Assembly: GCF_030332225.1 (NCBI RefSeq) | Contig: NZ_JAOWIF010000029.1 | Span: forward strand, 1 to 38,893 | Direction of reading: 5' to 3' | From: Citrobacter sp. Cu233 | GTDB lineage: Bacteria; Pseudomonadota; Gammaproteobacteria; Enterobacterales; Enterobacteriaceae | Length of the DNA: 38,893 nt | Shown here: in pieces, positions 9,408 through 18,452 of the stretch | Position numbering within the stretch: position 1 is the first letter of the stretch | Layout: every line of letters begins with the position of its first letter | The notes under the pieces: generated by a model | Told to the model about the DNA's origin: nothing | Seen by the model: the letters and a program-made list of their open reading frames with translations, nothing else | The model's database searches: none | Translations under genes and position numbers: made by a program

Positions 9408-10634
9408 ATGGATAAACTACTTGAGCGTTTTTTACACTACGTGTCGCTGGACACCCAATCAAAATCGGGCGTGCGGCAGGTACCCAGCACTGAAGGACAG
9501 TGGAAGTTATTACAGTTGCTTAAGCAGCAACTCGAAGAGATGGGGTTGGTCAATATTACCTTGAGCGACAAGGGGACGTTGATGGCAACGTTGCCTGCAA
9601 ACGTTGCCGGCAATATTCCCGCTATCGGTTTTATTTCCCATGTGGATACCTCACCGGATTTCAGTGGTAAAAATGTCAATCCGCAAATCGTTGAAAATTA
9701 CCGTGGCGGCGATATTGCGCTCGGTATAGGTGATGAGGTTCTGTCGCCGGTGATGTTCCCGGTGCTGCATCAACTTCTGGGTCAGACGTTGATCACCACA
9801 GACGGCAAAACGCTGCTGGGTGCGGATGATAAAGCCGGTATTGCCGAAATTATGACCGCACTGGCCGTGTTAATACAGAAAGATATTCCGCACGGCGATA
9901 TTCGTGTGGCCTTTACGCCAGATGAAGAGGTCGGTAAAGGCGCGAAGCATTTCGACGTTGCCGCATTTGATGCGAAGTGGGCCTATACCGTCGACGGTGG
10001 CGGCGTGGGCGAACTGGAGTTTGAAAACTTCAACGCGGCGTCGGTCAATATCAAGATCGTCGGTAACAATGTGCATCCGGGTACGGCAAAAGGGGTGATG
10101 GTGAACGCGTTGTCGCTGGCGGCTCGCATTCATGCCGAAGTTCCCGCCGATGAAAGTCCGGAAGCGACGGAAGGCTATGAAGGTTTTTACCATCTGGCGA
10201 GTATGAAGGGTACCGTTGACCGGGCGGATATGCACTACATTATCCGTGATTTCGACCGTAAGCAGTTTGAAGCGCGTAAACGCAAAATCATGGATATCGC
10301 CAAAAAGGTCGGTAAAGGGTTACATCCGGACTGCTATATCGAACTGGTGATCGAAGACAGTTATTACAACATGCGCGAGAAAGTGATCGAGCATCCGCAC
10401 GTTCTGGATATCGCCCAGCAGGCAATGCGTGATTGTGATATTGAGCCGGATCTTAAACCCATTCGTGGTGGCACCGACGGTGCGCAGCTGTCGTTCATGG
10501 GATTACCTTGCCCGAATCTGTTCACCGGTGGCTATAACTATCATGGTAAGCATGAGTTTGTGACACTGGAAGGAATGGAAAAAGCCGTGCAGGTGATTGT
10601 GCGTATTGCCGAGTTGACGGCGAAACAGCAGTAA
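9408..10634 (+). CDS. pepT: Peptidase T (aminotripeptidase)
   Basis: Cytoplasmic zinc aminopeptidase of the M20B family that removes the N-terminal residue from tripeptides. The start is ATG 9408, preceded by a GAGG-type site; the frame stays open upstream to 9363 but the shorter form gives the family length of 408. Metal and catalytic residues are visible in SHVDTS (about 78-83), [15 protein letters not shown] and the C-terminal YNYHGKHEF. The sequence closely follows E. coli PepT. It is transcribed alone and is followed by a REP element. In E. coli and Salmonella pepT is known to be anaerobically induced; I saw no clean FNR site here. Confidence 0.97.
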   Translation: MDKLLERFLHYVSLDTQSKSGVRQVPSTEGQWKLLQLLKQQLEEMGLVNITLSDKGTLMATLPANVAGNIPAIGFISHVDTSPDFSGKNVNPQIVENYRGGDIALGIGDEVLSPVMFPVLHQLLGQTLITTDGKTLLGADDKAGIAEIMTALAVLIQKDIPHGDIRVAFTPDEEVGKGAKHFDVAAFDAKWAYTVDGGGVGELEFENFNAASVNIKIVGNNVHPGTAKGVMVNALSLAARIHAEVPADESPEATEGYEGFYHLASMKGTVDRADMHYIIRDFDRKQFEARKRKIMDIAKKVGKGLHPDCYIELVIEDSYYNMREKVIEHPHVLDIAQQAMRDCDIEPDLKPIRGGTDGAQLSFMGLPCPNLFTGGYNYHGKHEFVTLEGMEKAVQVIVRIAELTAKQQ

Positions 10635-10650
10635 TAAGCCTTGCGTCAGA

Positions 10651-10679
10651 TGCCGGATGCGCGAAGCGTCATCCGGCAT
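10651..10679. repeat. REP element
   Basis: Palindromic unit with TGCCGGATGCG and ATCCGGCA arms between the convergent genes pepT and roxA, typical of Escherichia intergenic REP sequences. Confidence 0.85.
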
Positions 10680-10690
10680 AACGACAATAA

Positions 10691-11812
10691 TTACCCTTCG
10701 AAGAACCAGTATCCGCTATTCACCAGTGCGGCAAGCATGGCGAGGAAAGACGGATCTTCCAGCGCATCCTCAAAGTTTTCCGCTGTCAGCACAATATGGC
10801 TGGCGAGCGCGTCCAGCGCCGGACGGTGCGGTGAGTCAATTTTCTCACCATTTACATAAACGTCATCACCAATGCGCAGTACGCGCAACCCACCCAGACG
10901 GACCAGGACATCGCCTTGTTTCAGGGCATCATAGATTTCGTCAGGCTGATAAGGCGGCTCAGGCGGAGCAACGTCCAGTTCATGACGCGACTGAGAGATA
11001 AACTCGCCAAACCACTGTTTAAAATGCTCCGGCTGGTTAATGAGCCCCAGCATCATTTCGCGCAGCTTGTCCATTTCCTGTGGCAGCACGTCTGCTGGAT
11101 GGTCGCGCGGCGGCAGATCTGGATCGCTGTAGTACGTGCTACCCAGTTCGCGTTGCAGAACGTAATCAGCAAACCCGCTGATCAGCTCCCGGGTATTCGG
11201 TGCGCGGAAACCTACCGAGTAATTCATCGCGTTTTCCAACGCGTAGCCTTCGTGCGGGAATCCTGGTGGAATATACAGAATATCGCCTGGCTCCAGCTCT
11301 TCATCAATGATGGCTTCAAACGGATCAACCTGGAGCAGGTCAGGGTGTGGACAATGCTGCTTCAACTGCAGTTTTTCACCCACACGCCAGCGACGGCGAC
11401 CGGTTCCCTGGATGATGAACACATCATATTGATCCAGATGCGGGCCAACACCGCCGCCGGGTACAGAAAATGAGATCATCAAATCGTCAATGCGCCAGTC
11501 CGGCAATTCTCGGAATGGCCGCATCAGCGCTGCGGTAGGTTCGTGCCAGTGGTTTACGGCCTGGACCAGCAATGACCAGTTGCTTTCACCAAGATGGTCA
11601 TAGCTCTCGAAAGGACCGTGGCTAACCTGCCATTTGCCATCCTGGTGGCTGACCAACCGGCTGTCGACTTCGCTTTCCATTGCCAGCCCAGCCAGTTCGT
11701 CAGGGGAGAGTGGATCAATAAAGTTGTTAAAGCCGCGTTTTAAGACCACCGGACGCTTTTGCCAGTGACGTTCGAGAAAATCGGGCCAGTTAAGAGTGAG
11801 TTGGTATTCCAT
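10691..11812 (-). CDS. roxA: 50S ribosomal protein L16 arginine hydroxylase RoxA (YcfD)
   Basis: Fe(II)/2-oxoglutarate oxygenase of the JmjC type that hydroxylates an arginine of ribosomal protein L16. The start is ATG 11812, giving 373 residues as in E. coli; the open frame extends 19 codons further but lacks support. The iron-binding HxD lies in GGGVGPHLDQYDVF (about 119-132) and the distal His in PPGFPHEGYAL. The C-terminal half carries the dimerisation and winged-helix region. The sequence is nearly identical to K-12. The gene follows phoQ with a 92-bp gap and no clear terminator, so some read-through from phoPQ is possible. Confidence 0.96.
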   Translation of the reverse strand: MEYQLTLNWPDFLERHWQKRPVVLKRGFNNFIDPLSPDELAGLAMESEVDSRLVSHQDGKWQVSHGPFESYDHLGESNWSLLVQAVNHWHEPTAALMRPFRELPDWRIDDLMISFSVPGGGVGPHLDQYDVFIIQGTGRRRWRVGEKLQLKQHCPHPDLLQVDPFEAIIDEELEPGDILYIPPGFPHEGYALENAMNYSVGFRAPNTRELISGFADYVLQRELGSTYYSDPDLPPRDHPADVLPQEMDKLREMMLGLINQPEHFKQWFGEFISQSRHELDVAPPEPPYQPDEIYDALKQGDVLVRLGGLRVLRIGDDVYVNGEKIDSPHRPALDALASHIVLTAENFEDALEDPSFLAMLAALVNSGYWFFEG

Positions 11813-11904
11813 AATGAGCATCCCGCAGGCTGGTATCTGCAACCGATTATAACGGATACTTAACCGCAAGCGTGAAGTCAGTACATATTTATTACATATA
11901 AAGA

Positions 11905-13368
11905 TTACTCGTCTTTTTGTCCCGGATGCTGGCGGCCGAAAATAACTTCCATGCGCGCCCCGCCCAGCAGACTGTCGCCAGCGATAATCTGCCCGTCATA
12001 TTGCTCGGTGATCTCACGTGCGACGGCCAGGCCCACACCTTGCCCGGGGCGTAAGGTATCCACGCGCTGACCACGGTCGAACACCACTTCACGTTTACTG
12101 CGTGGAATGCCGGGACCGTCATCTTCTACCACAATGTGCAGATGATCTTCCGTTAATTGCGCTGAGATCTCGACAAATTCCAGGCAATATTTACAGGCGT
12201 TATCAAGGACATTGCCCAGCACTTCGACGAAATCGTTCTGTTCACCCACAAAGCTTATCTCAGGCGAAATGTCGAGATTAATGTTAACCCCTTTACGCTG
12301 GTACACCTTGTTTAATGCTGAGGTCAGTTTATCCAGCAACGGTGCAACCGGATGCAATTCCCGGCTGAGAAGGGCGCTACTGCCACGCATGCTGGCACGA
12401 TGCAGATAATAGCCAATTTGCTGAGAAATACGGCTGATTTGCTCCAGCATGACGGGTTCAGCATCGCTCACGCTCATTTTCTCATTACGCATCGAACGTA
12501 GCGTGCTTTGCAACACGGCCAGCGGTGTTTTCAGACTGTGGGTGAGATCCGTTAACGTGGTGCGGTATTTATCGTAGCGTTCACGTTCGCTCTTTAATAA
12601 GCGGTTGAGGTTCCGCACCAGACTAGTGAGTTCACGCGTGGTGGCAGGATTAAGCATTTCGCGATGATGCTCTTCAAGCTCACGGACTTCGCGCGCCAGT
12701 GATTCGATTGGTCTCAGGCTCCACCAGGCTGCAACTAACAGCAGCGGGATAACCAACAGCAAATTGGCAACCAGCACATAAACAAACCAGCTCCAGACCA
12801 TATATGAGCGTTTGAGCTCAATAGGAATGGTATCAACAACCACAATGGTCAGTTGTGGCATTCTGGCGGTGGCAGGGTAGATGTTCACTGCCACGGAGTG
12901 GGTCATTTCTGCGTTATCGTCATCTTCTCTGACTTCTCTTAGCTTCTGTTGCGCCGAATGATCTTCGCGTAGCAATGTGCTGGTGGCGTCGACATTGGCT
13001 TCAATCTCATGAAAACCATTTGTCTTTAGCCAGTCCGGTTGAATACGTTGTACCAGCCAGGGAACGTCGCGTTGGGCCCAGAGCAGTTTGCCGTTTTCAT
13101 TATAAATCAGCGACATTGTGGGGCTTTGCATATCGAGGTTTTCAGGTAGCTCGACATTAATTTTGCCGTTTTCCCATTTGGCCAGTGTATAGAACAGATT
13201 ACTTTCGCCCCGCAGCAGACGAAATGTTGTTTTATCAAAGCTGACGCTGTAACCAACCAAAGCCACCATGCCGTAAGCCAGCGAGAGGACCAGCACGACA
13301 CCTGCGGTTGCCAGCAAAAAGCGCAGCCGCAGCGATAACGGGAAAAAATGACGCAGTAATTTATTCAT
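11905..13368 (-). CDS. phoQ: Sensor histidine kinase PhoQ
   Basis: Inner-membrane sensor kinase for low Mg2+, acid pH and cationic peptides; it phosphorylates PhoP. There are 487 residues, one more than K-12 as I recall. The order is TM1 (about 17-38), periplasmic PAS-like sensor, TM2 (about 195-215), HAMP, HisKA with the phospho-acceptor in [10 protein letters not shown], and an ATPase domain with N box VLDNACKY and G boxes DDGPGIP and GQGVGLAV. In the periplasmic acidic patch the sequence reads EDDDNAE where K-12 has EDDDDAE. The protein mixes K-12-like and Salmonella-like residues. Its ATG overlaps the phoP stop by 1 bp. Confidence 0.97.
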   Translation of the reverse strand: MNKLLRHFFPLSLRLRFLLATAGVVLVLSLAYGMVALVGYSVSFDKTTFRLLRGESNLFYTLAKWENGKINVELPENLDMQSPTMSLIYNENGKLLWAQRDVPWLVQRIQPDWLKTNGFHEIEANVDATSTLLREDHSAQQKLREVREDDDNAEMTHSVAVNIYPATARMPQLTIVVVDTIPIELKRSYMVWSWFVYVLVANLLLVIPLLLVAAWWSLRPIESLAREVRELEEHHREMLNPATTRELTSLVRNLNRLLKSERERYDKYRTTLTDLTHSLKTPLAVLQSTLRSMRNEKMSVSDAEPVMLEQISRISQQIGYYLHRASMRGSSALLSRELHPVAPLLDKLTSALNKVYQRKGVNINLDISPEISFVGEQNDFVEVLGNVLDNACKYCLEFVEISAQLTEDHLHIVVEDDGPGIPRSKREVVFDRGQRVDTLRPGQGVGLAVAREITEQYDGQIIAGDSLLGGARMEVIFGRQHPGQKDE

Positions 13369-14039
13369 CAGCGCAGTTCAAAAAGATAACCTTGCCCACG
13401 TACCGTGGTGATCACATCATCCGGATATTGCGCCTGAATTTTCTTGCGCAGACGACCCATCAATACATCGATGGTGTGGCTTTCACGCAGTTCAGCGTCC
13501 GGGTAAAGCTGTAACATAAGCGAATCTTTACTAACAACTTTGCCGCTATTACGGATCAGCGTTTCCATAATGGTGTATTCGAACGCCGTGAGTTTGATCA
13601 CTTCATCGTTCACGGACAGTTCGCGGCGAGAAAGGTCCACCTGAAATGGCGGAAGCGAGATTATCTGCGAGGCCAGACCACTATTGCGGCGCATCAGTGC
13701 CTGCATTCTTGCAGCCACTTCTTCAATGTGAAACGGTTTTGTGACGTAATCATCTGCACCGGCGCTGAGCACTTCCACTTTGTCCTGCCAGCCTTCACGC
13801 GCGGTTAATACCAGAATGGGCAATGACACGTCATTACTGCGCCAGCGGCGGATCAGTGACAGTCCGTCTTCATCGGGGAGCCCTAAATCGACGATCGCAA
13901 TATCCGGCAGGTGTTCATTCAGAAAATAGTCTGCTTCCTTTGCATCTTCTGCATCATCCACCTGGTGGCCTAAATCCTGTAGCTGAACCTTAAGGTGGTG
14001 GCGTAATAATGCATTATCCTCAACAACCAGCACGCGCAT
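13368..14039 (-). CDS. phoP: Response regulator PhoP
   Basis: OmpR-type response regulator, 223 residues starting [16 protein letters not shown]; the extra Met one codon upstream is not needed. The receiver domain has the acidic pocket (VVEDN), the phospho-acceptor Asp in [13 protein letters not shown] (about 51), and Lys in YVTKPFH. The winged-helix DNA-binding domain (about 125-223) ends [13 protein letters not shown] as in E. coli. PhoP activates Mg2+ transport, lipid A modification and acid-resistance genes, and normally its own operon. Here the foreign island begins about 50 bp before the start codon and the usual PhoP box is not present. Confidence 0.97.
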   Translation of the reverse strand: MRVLVVEDNALLRHHLKVQLQDLGHQVDDAEDAKEADYFLNEHLPDIAIVDLGLPDEDGLSLIRRWRSNDVSLPILVLTAREGWQDKVEVLSAGADDYVTKPFHIEEVAARMQALMRRNSGLASQIISLPPFQVDLSRRELSVNDEVIKLTAFEYTIMETLIRNSGKVVSKDSLMLQLYPDAELRESHTIDVLMGRLRKKIQAQYPDDVITTVRGQGYLFELR

Positions 14040-14082
14040 CATTGTTTCTCCCCAAATTCACGGTACGAATAGTTTAACGCTG

Positions 14083-14111
14083 ATTATGTAGATTGAAAGC
14101 AGCGCTATGAA
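14083..14111 (-). promoter_or_regulatory. phoP promoter, upstream half replaced
   Basis: The sequence from the ATG back to the -10 box CATAAT (14088-14083) resembles the E. coli phoP P1 promoter. Just upstream, where K-12 has the PhoP box (GGTTTA-N5-GTTTA), the sequence becomes integrase-remnant DNA. No GTTTA repeat is found in the next 90 bases. A chance -35-like hexamer TTCATA lies at 14111-14106 with 17-bp spacing, so a PhoP-independent promoter is possible. The promoter comparison relies on recalled K-12 sequence. Confidence 0.6.
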
Positions 14112-14760
14112 ATGAAATAACTTTTTTCATGCTCCCTCGCCCGTGGGGGCGTCCTGGGGGCAGTGCTGTTGGCATCTGATTGTTCAGCATGTTGACCTGA
14201 TCCTGGTTCATGTCGCCAGTCCACCTGGAGTAAACCTCGTACACCATTCGCGCATCTTCATGTTCCATCTGACTCGCTATGAATGACGAATCTGCACTCA
14301 GTGAAAAAACGAAGCGAAGAGATTGCTGCTCAGTTTTTCTGTTCTCCCGATGATGAAATCGAATGTCTTGCTTCGGATTCGAGCCGGTGATTGCGTATTG
14401 TTCCTTCCGCGCATCCAGAGCAGGCCTCATCCCCGTATGTACGGCAACAATGATGATTAATGCCTGGCAACGGGGAAGGGCGGCTATCAGTGCCTGGTAC
14501 TCATGAAGTAAAAGTGGGTCGGGATCATTTTTAGATAACTTGAGTCGCGACACGCCTTCATAAGGAGCATGCAATATAAACTGGCTTCGGTTTGCGAGCT
14601 TAAGCATTTCTGATAAAACTGCCATCTGTTTATTGATTGTTGAGGGCGCACGGCCCTGCCTGGCCAGATTCGGCATTGCCGGGTTAATAATTGTCCCGGT
14701 CGGTTCAGTGGTGGCGATAAATGGCGATAACGGATATCTATATCATGGGAGGCGGCTGTA
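14089..14760 (-). pseudogene. Remnant of a tyrosine-recombinase (phage-type integrase) gene
   Basis: On the minus strand the segment QGRAPSTINKQMAVLSEMLKLA, broken here as QGRAPSTINK and QMAVLSEMLKLA, is the core-binding region of a P22/Rac-like integrase. It continues to the first catalytic Arg in AVHTGMRP. The frame then runs through non-homologous residues (ALDARKEQYAITG and on), probably shifted, and regains integrase-like sequence at ASQMEHEDARMVYEVYSRW, which contains the catalytic Tyr but lacks the proper GH. The N-terminal domain is missing or frame-broken beyond about 14700. It is an inactive integrase and marks the left edge of the island next to phoP. Confidence 0.75.
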
Positions 14761-14910
14761 GCATGGGGCGTTTGGCGTGAGCGCTCATCGCATCATCAAA
14801 CAACGTCCACCCTTGATTAAGGATAGCGTTGCATCGACCCGTTGAACTCACAGCGAAAAGCGAACGCCCGCATAGCGTAAACAGGCGTCCGATATCTTGA
14901 AGTGGACAGA

Positions 14911-15336
14911 TTACTTAACCCGCTTCCCCGTTTCGTCAGTGACCTTCTCGCCATCCTCTTTGGTAAAGGCTCCTTTCTGACCTTCCGGTAGAATATCCAG
15001 CACTCTCTCTGAAGGGCGGCAAAGACGAGTGCCAAGCGGCGTAACGACTACCGGCCGATTAATCAGGATCGGATGTTGAATCATGAAATCAATCAACTGC
15101 TCATCACTAAATTTCTCATCATCAAGACCCAGGTGTTCATAAGGCTCAACGTTTTTACGCAGTAAGGCGCGCACTGTAATCCCCATATCTGAAATAAGTT
15201 TAATAAGCTCATCACGGGTCGGGGGAGTATCGAGATAATAAATTATTGTCGGTTCGTTGCCGCTGTTGCGGATCATCTCCAGCGTGTTGCGAGAGGTGCC
15301 ACAGGCCGGGTTGTGATAGATGGTTATGTTGCTCAT
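14911..15336 (-). CDS. arsC: Arsenate reductase ArsC (glutaredoxin type)
   Basis: Cytoplasmic enzyme that reduces arsenate to arsenite with glutathione and glutaredoxin, so that ArsB can expel it. The 141 residues match the E. coli and R773 family length. The catalytic Cys is in HNPACGTSRNT (Cys12), and the arginines that hold arsenate are seen around VRALLRK (about 60), PILINRPVV (about 94) and GTRLCRP (about 107). Third gene of arsRBC; 12 bp separate it from arsB. The frame is intact. About 150 bp after it nothing is recognisable before the integrase remnant. Confidence 0.96.
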   Translation of the reverse strand: MSNITIYHNPACGTSRNTLEMIRNSGNEPTIIYYLDTPPTRDELIKLISDMGITVRALLRKNVEPYEHLGLDDEKFSDEQLIDFMIQHPILINRPVVVTPLGTRLCRPSERVLDILPEGQKGAFTKEDGEKVTDETGKRVK

Positions 15337-15348
15337 ATCAGTATCTCA

Positions 15349-16638
15349 TTACAAAGTGACAGAGAGCCGCCACGCCAGCGCGGCCAGAGTGACAAACAGC
15401 ACGGGTACAGTCATGACAATGCCGGTACGGAAGTAATATCCCCAGGTAATTGTTATATTTTTCTGAGCAAGCACATGCAGCCACAGCAGGGTAGCCAGAC
15501 TGCCAATCGGGGTGATTTTCGGGCCTAAATCGCAGCCAATCACGTTGGCATAAATCATTGCCTCTTTGACGACGCCGGTCGCTGTACTCCCGTCAATTGA
15601 CAGCGCGCCAATCAGCACTGTTGGCATATTGTTCATCACTGATGAGAGAAATGCCGTCAGGAAGCCAGTGCCGAAAGCCGCTGTCCATAACCCCTTGTCT
15701 GCCAGCAGATTCAGCACGCCAGACAGGTACTCTGTGAGCCCTGCATTGCGCAGGCCGTAGACCACCAGGTACATGCCAAGCGAGAAAATAACGATCTGCC
15801 ATGGCGCACCGCGCAGGACTTTCCCGGTATTGATGGCATGGCCTTTTTTCGCCACCACAAACAGCACTGCTGCGCCAACCGCTGCTATCGCACTGACCGG
15901 GATCCCCATCGGCTCCAGAACAAAGAAACCGACCAGCAACAATAACAGTACAATCCAGCCCGCCCTGAAGGTCGCCGGATCCTTTATCGCACTGGCTGGC
16001 GTCTTTAGCAGCGAAACGTCATATGTCGCCGGAATATCCCTGCGAAAAAAGAGATGCAGCATGGCCAGCGTGGCCGCAATCGCTGCAAGGTTCACAGGCA
16101 CCATAATGGAGGCGTACTGCGTAAAGCCCAGACCGAAGAAGTCCGCCGAGACGATATTAACCAGGTTAGAAACAATGAGTGGCAGGCTGGCTGTATCTGC
16201 AATAAATCCTGCCGCCATGACAAAAGCCAGTGTCGTGCCCTGACTGAATCCCAGTGCGAGCAGCATCGCAATTACAATCGGCGTCAGGATCAGCGCGGCG
16301 CCGTCATTGGCAAACAACGCAGCAACAGCGGCGCCAAGCAAGACTATCCAGGTAAACAAAAGGCGGCCACGTCCGTTACCCCAGCGGGAGACGTGTAATG
16401 CCGCCCATTCAAAGAAGCCAGATTCATCGAGCAGCAGACTGATGATGATGACCGCAATAAATGCCGCTGTCGCGTTCCAGACGATATTCCAGACAACGGG
16501 AATATCAGCGATATGGATGACACCGGTTCCCAGCGCCAGCGCAGCTCCGATACTCGCACTCCAGCCAATACTCAGGCCTCTGGGTTGCCAGATCACCAGT
16601 ATCAGCGTCAGTAAAAATATACTCCCTGCCAAAAACAT
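15349..16638 (-). CDS. arsB: Arsenite efflux pump ArsB
   Basis: Inner-membrane arsenite/antimonite efflux protein. I chose ATG 16638 ([20 protein letters not shown]), which gives the family length of 429; GGGAT lies just upstream. The open frame extends far upstream through arsR-side DNA and is not real there. It has about 12 hydrophobic helices, with conserved stretches such as [15 protein letters not shown] and [13 protein letters not shown]. It works with ArsC and ArsR. An ATG at 16650 is an alternative start adding four residues. Confidence 0.95.
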   Translation of the reverse strand: MFLAGSIFLLTLILVIWQPRGLSIGWSASIGAALALGTGVIHIADIPVVWNIVWNATAAFIAVIIISLLLDESGFFEWAALHVSRWGNGRGRLLFTWIVLLGAAVAALFANDGAALILTPIVIAMLLALGFSQGTTLAFVMAAGFIADTASLPLIVSNLVNIVSADFFGLGFTQYASIMVPVNLAAIAATLAMLHLFFRRDIPATYDVSLLKTPASAIKDPATFRAGWIVLLLLLVGFFVLEPMGIPVSAIAAVGAAVLFVVAKKGHAINTGKVLRGAPWQIVIFSLGMYLVVYGLRNAGLTEYLSGVLNLLADKGLWTAAFGTGFLTAFLSSVMNNMPTVLIGALSIDGSTATGVVKEAMIYANVIGCDLGPKITPIGSLATLLWLHVLAQKNITITWGYYFRTGIVMTVPVLFVTLAALAWRLSVTL

Positions 16639-16684
16639 TTTAGATCCCATTATATATATGATTATGTGAATGTGTTTCCCTGCT

Positions 16685-17005
16685 TCAGCAGGAAGTGCAG
16701 GCCGACTTTGCCAGCCATTCGCGCACATCCTCCCGAAGGCACTGCCAGGACGACGTGATTGTCTCAGCGGCCCACGCCGGTATATGTGGTGACAGACGAT
16801 AGTGGATCCATTTCCCTTCCCGACGATCAAGAACAAGCTTAGCCTCGCGAAGGACAGCCATGTGACGTGATATTTTCGGCTGTGATTCTGAGGTGGCAGC
16901 ACAGATATCGCACACGCACAGTTCTCCGGACTCCCGCAGAAGCATGACGATGGCGAGCCGTGTCTCATCCGACAGGATTTTGAAAAGCTGAACAGGTTGT
17001 AGCAT
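16685..17005 (-). CDS. arsR: Arsenic-responsive repressor ArsR
   Basis: ArsR/SmtB-family winged-helix repressor of the ars operon. I start at ATG 17005 ([20 protein letters not shown]), preceded by GGAG 7 bases upstream, giving 106 residues; the longer frame to 17071 runs through the promoter. The As(III)-binding cysteines are in ELCVCDIC at the start of the recognition region, and the recognition helix is [14 protein letters not shown]. It releases DNA when arsenite binds. First gene of arsRBC, divergent from an arsH remnant. Confidence 0.94.
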   Translation of the reverse strand: MLQPVQLFKILSDETRLAIVMLLRESGELCVCDICAATSESQPKISRHMAVLREAKLVLDRREGKWIHYRLSPHIPAWAAETITSSWQCLREDVREWLAKSACTSC

Positions 17006-17029
17006 TTTTCGCTCCGTTCTCCTTGGGAT

Positions 17030-17062
17030 ACACATATGGTATATCATATATATTGAGTTTGA
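17030..17062 (-). promoter_or_regulatory. Probable ars promoter/operator
   Basis: An AT-rich, imperfectly palindromic stretch (around CATATGGTATATCATATATA) lies 25-57 bp upstream of the arsR start. This is the expected position for the ArsR operator. No experimentally known box is recognised; the assignment is by position and symmetry. Confidence 0.4.
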
Positions 17063-17066
17063 AATC

Positions 17067-17380
17067 ACCAAATGGTAATGCAGGTCTGCGGCGGTTCACA
17101 GACCTTCAATGCCGTGAACCAGATGCGTATTCTGGGTCGCTGGATGCGGATGTTTACGATCCCCAACCAGTCCTCCGTAGCCAAGTCATGGCAAGAGTTC
17201 GACGAAAACGGACGAATGAAACCTTCGTCATGGTATGACCGCATCGTCGATGTAGCCGAGGAACTGTTTAAAATCACACTACTGCTGAAGGGACAAACCG
17301 GTTATCTTGCGGATCGTTACAGCGAGCGAAAAGAGAGCCATCAGGAGCTTTCATCCCGCGTCAATCAGGACAAAATATAA
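17067..17380 (+). pseudogene. arsH: arsH 3' remnant
   Basis: The translated end ([20 protein letters not shown], then [20 protein letters not shown] and so on to SRVNQDKI) matches the C-terminal half of ArsH, an NADPH-dependent flavoprotein that oxidises trivalent organoarsenicals. About half of the protein, including the N-terminal FMN-binding part, is missing. The remnant begins directly at the arsR promoter, so a deletion joined the ars promoter to the middle of arsH. Divergent arsH next to arsR is the usual arrangement. An ATG at 17072 could start a fragment, but it cannot be a working enzyme. Confidence 0.8.
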
Positions 17381-17423
17381 CCTCTGTTCTTCGTGAGGCC
17401 ATACTTCATGAGCTTAACAACGT

Positions 17424-17490
17424 CCGCCTGGCACAAAGCGGACGAACCAACTGAGAAGAAGGTCCGATGTGAGCGAGGAGCGGATGTTGA
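17424..17490. repeat. GTCCGC/GCGGAC intergenic palindromes
   Basis: Two short dyads lie in tandem: GTCCGC-N10-GCGGAC near 17424 and a related GTCCGATGTGAGCGAGGAGC unit near 17462. The second recurs at about 18341 almost unchanged. Degenerate half-copies occur near 18301, 18413 and 19150. They lie only between genes in this part of the island. Confidence 0.6.
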
Positions 17491-17494
17491 ACCT

Positions 17495-18172
17495 CTAGTA
17501 AAACTGACATGAAAACGTCCAGACCCCCTCTGGTGACTTGTGAAAGTAGCCGATCCCATTATCCGCCCACATCCAGTTTACTTTTTCTTCTGATCCCACC
17601 TGAAAGACAAAATCTTGAATTCCCACACCATGTTGTATCTCCATCGGATATCCTCCGACCTTGGTTCCCCTGTATCGGTTAAAACCATCATAGAATCTAT
17701 CACTTGCATCCTCATCATCGTTTACGTCAGACAGGTCAATAATATCCCAGGCATCCTCCCATCCCGGAGTATCATCATTGACACTCACCCAACGAACCGG
17801 AAATGCGTGATATTGAGTGTCAATTGCAGGCAATAACTCAAGCCCATCAAGGGTGGTATATTCTCGTATTAGCCACCCCTCACCATGAGGTTTATCAAAT
17901 GGATGGTTTTCCATATTGTGATAAAGCACTAAGAGCGCGACCCCCTTCAGTTGCTCAGGAATCACGGGAAGCTCATCAATACGAATCTGAAGCAGCGGAA
18001 ACATCGGCTGCTCCTGCCAAACTGGCAGTCCTTCACCTGGTAGAGAGACTCCTTTCAAAAACCAGGATGTAATGGGGTCTGCAATGGGGCGAAAACCGCC
18101 GACTTGCGCCACAGATGCAGGACGTAATTTGGATCTGAGTTCTTCTAAAACTAACGCACTCTTGGGATTCAT
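17495..18172 (-). CDS. DUF1963 (YwqG-like) protein
   Basis: The 225-residue protein has the pattern of DUF1963: an N-terminal GGFRPIADPITSWFLKGVSL, then FPLLQIRIDELPVIPEQLKG with the typical proline-rich strand, and a C-terminal QHGVGIQDFVFQVGSEEKVN WMWADNG region, written here in two parts. It is soluble, acidic and has no signal peptide. DUF1963 proteins have no established reaction; some occur as immunity-type proteins beside polymorphic toxins. No toxin gene is seen beside it. It starts at ATG 18172. It lies in a row of small minus-strand genes between GTCCGC repeats, consistent with an accumulation of cargo in the island. Confidence 0.75.
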   Translation of the reverse strand: MNPKSALVLEELRSKLRPASVAQVGGFRPIADPITSWFLKGVSLPGEGLPVWQEQPMFPLLQIRIDELPVIPEQLKGVALLVLYHNMENHPFDKPHGEGWLIREYTTLDGLELLPAIDTQYHAFPVRWVSVNDDTPGWEDAWDIIDLSDVNDDEDASDRFYDGFNRYRGTKVGGYPMEIQHGVGIQDFVFQVGSEEKVNWMWADNGIGYFHKSPEGVWTFSCQFY

Positions 18173-18300
18173 AATTGCAGCCTTGCGTATGAAGATACTC
18201 TAGGACTCTGAGATAGAGACGTTTTTATTATAAATCGTAATTATTACCCAACGGATCTACATATTTCTGCGTTTCCTCTTCAGAAGGGTAGTGGAGGTCC

Positions 18301-18366
18301 ACTCCTGACACGAAACGGACAGAAAGCAAGGTCCCAAGGTCCGCTGTGAGCGAGGAGCGGACGTTA
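18301..18366. repeat. Second GTCCGC-type repeat cluster
   Basis: The unit GTCCGCTGTGAGCGAGGAGC followed by GGAC at about 18341 repeats the one at 17462, with a perfect GTCCGCT/AGCGGAC dyad. A degenerate GTCCACTCCTGACAC unit lies at 18301. The rest of the 280-bp gap at 18173-18452 shows no gene. Confidence 0.6.
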
Positions 18367-18452
18367 CTAACAGCATTCTGTATGAATCAACGAGGGAACA
18401 GGTCATCGACAATGTCTGCTTCTGGCACATTACTGTGAGGGTAACATCTTAT

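Noticed and set aside
10916..11473. 185-codon ORF antisense to roxA
   Set aside because: Shadow frame of a well-known intact gene, no family match.
15773..16243. 156-codon ORF antisense to arsB
   Set aside because: Ser/Ala-rich shadow frame within arsB.
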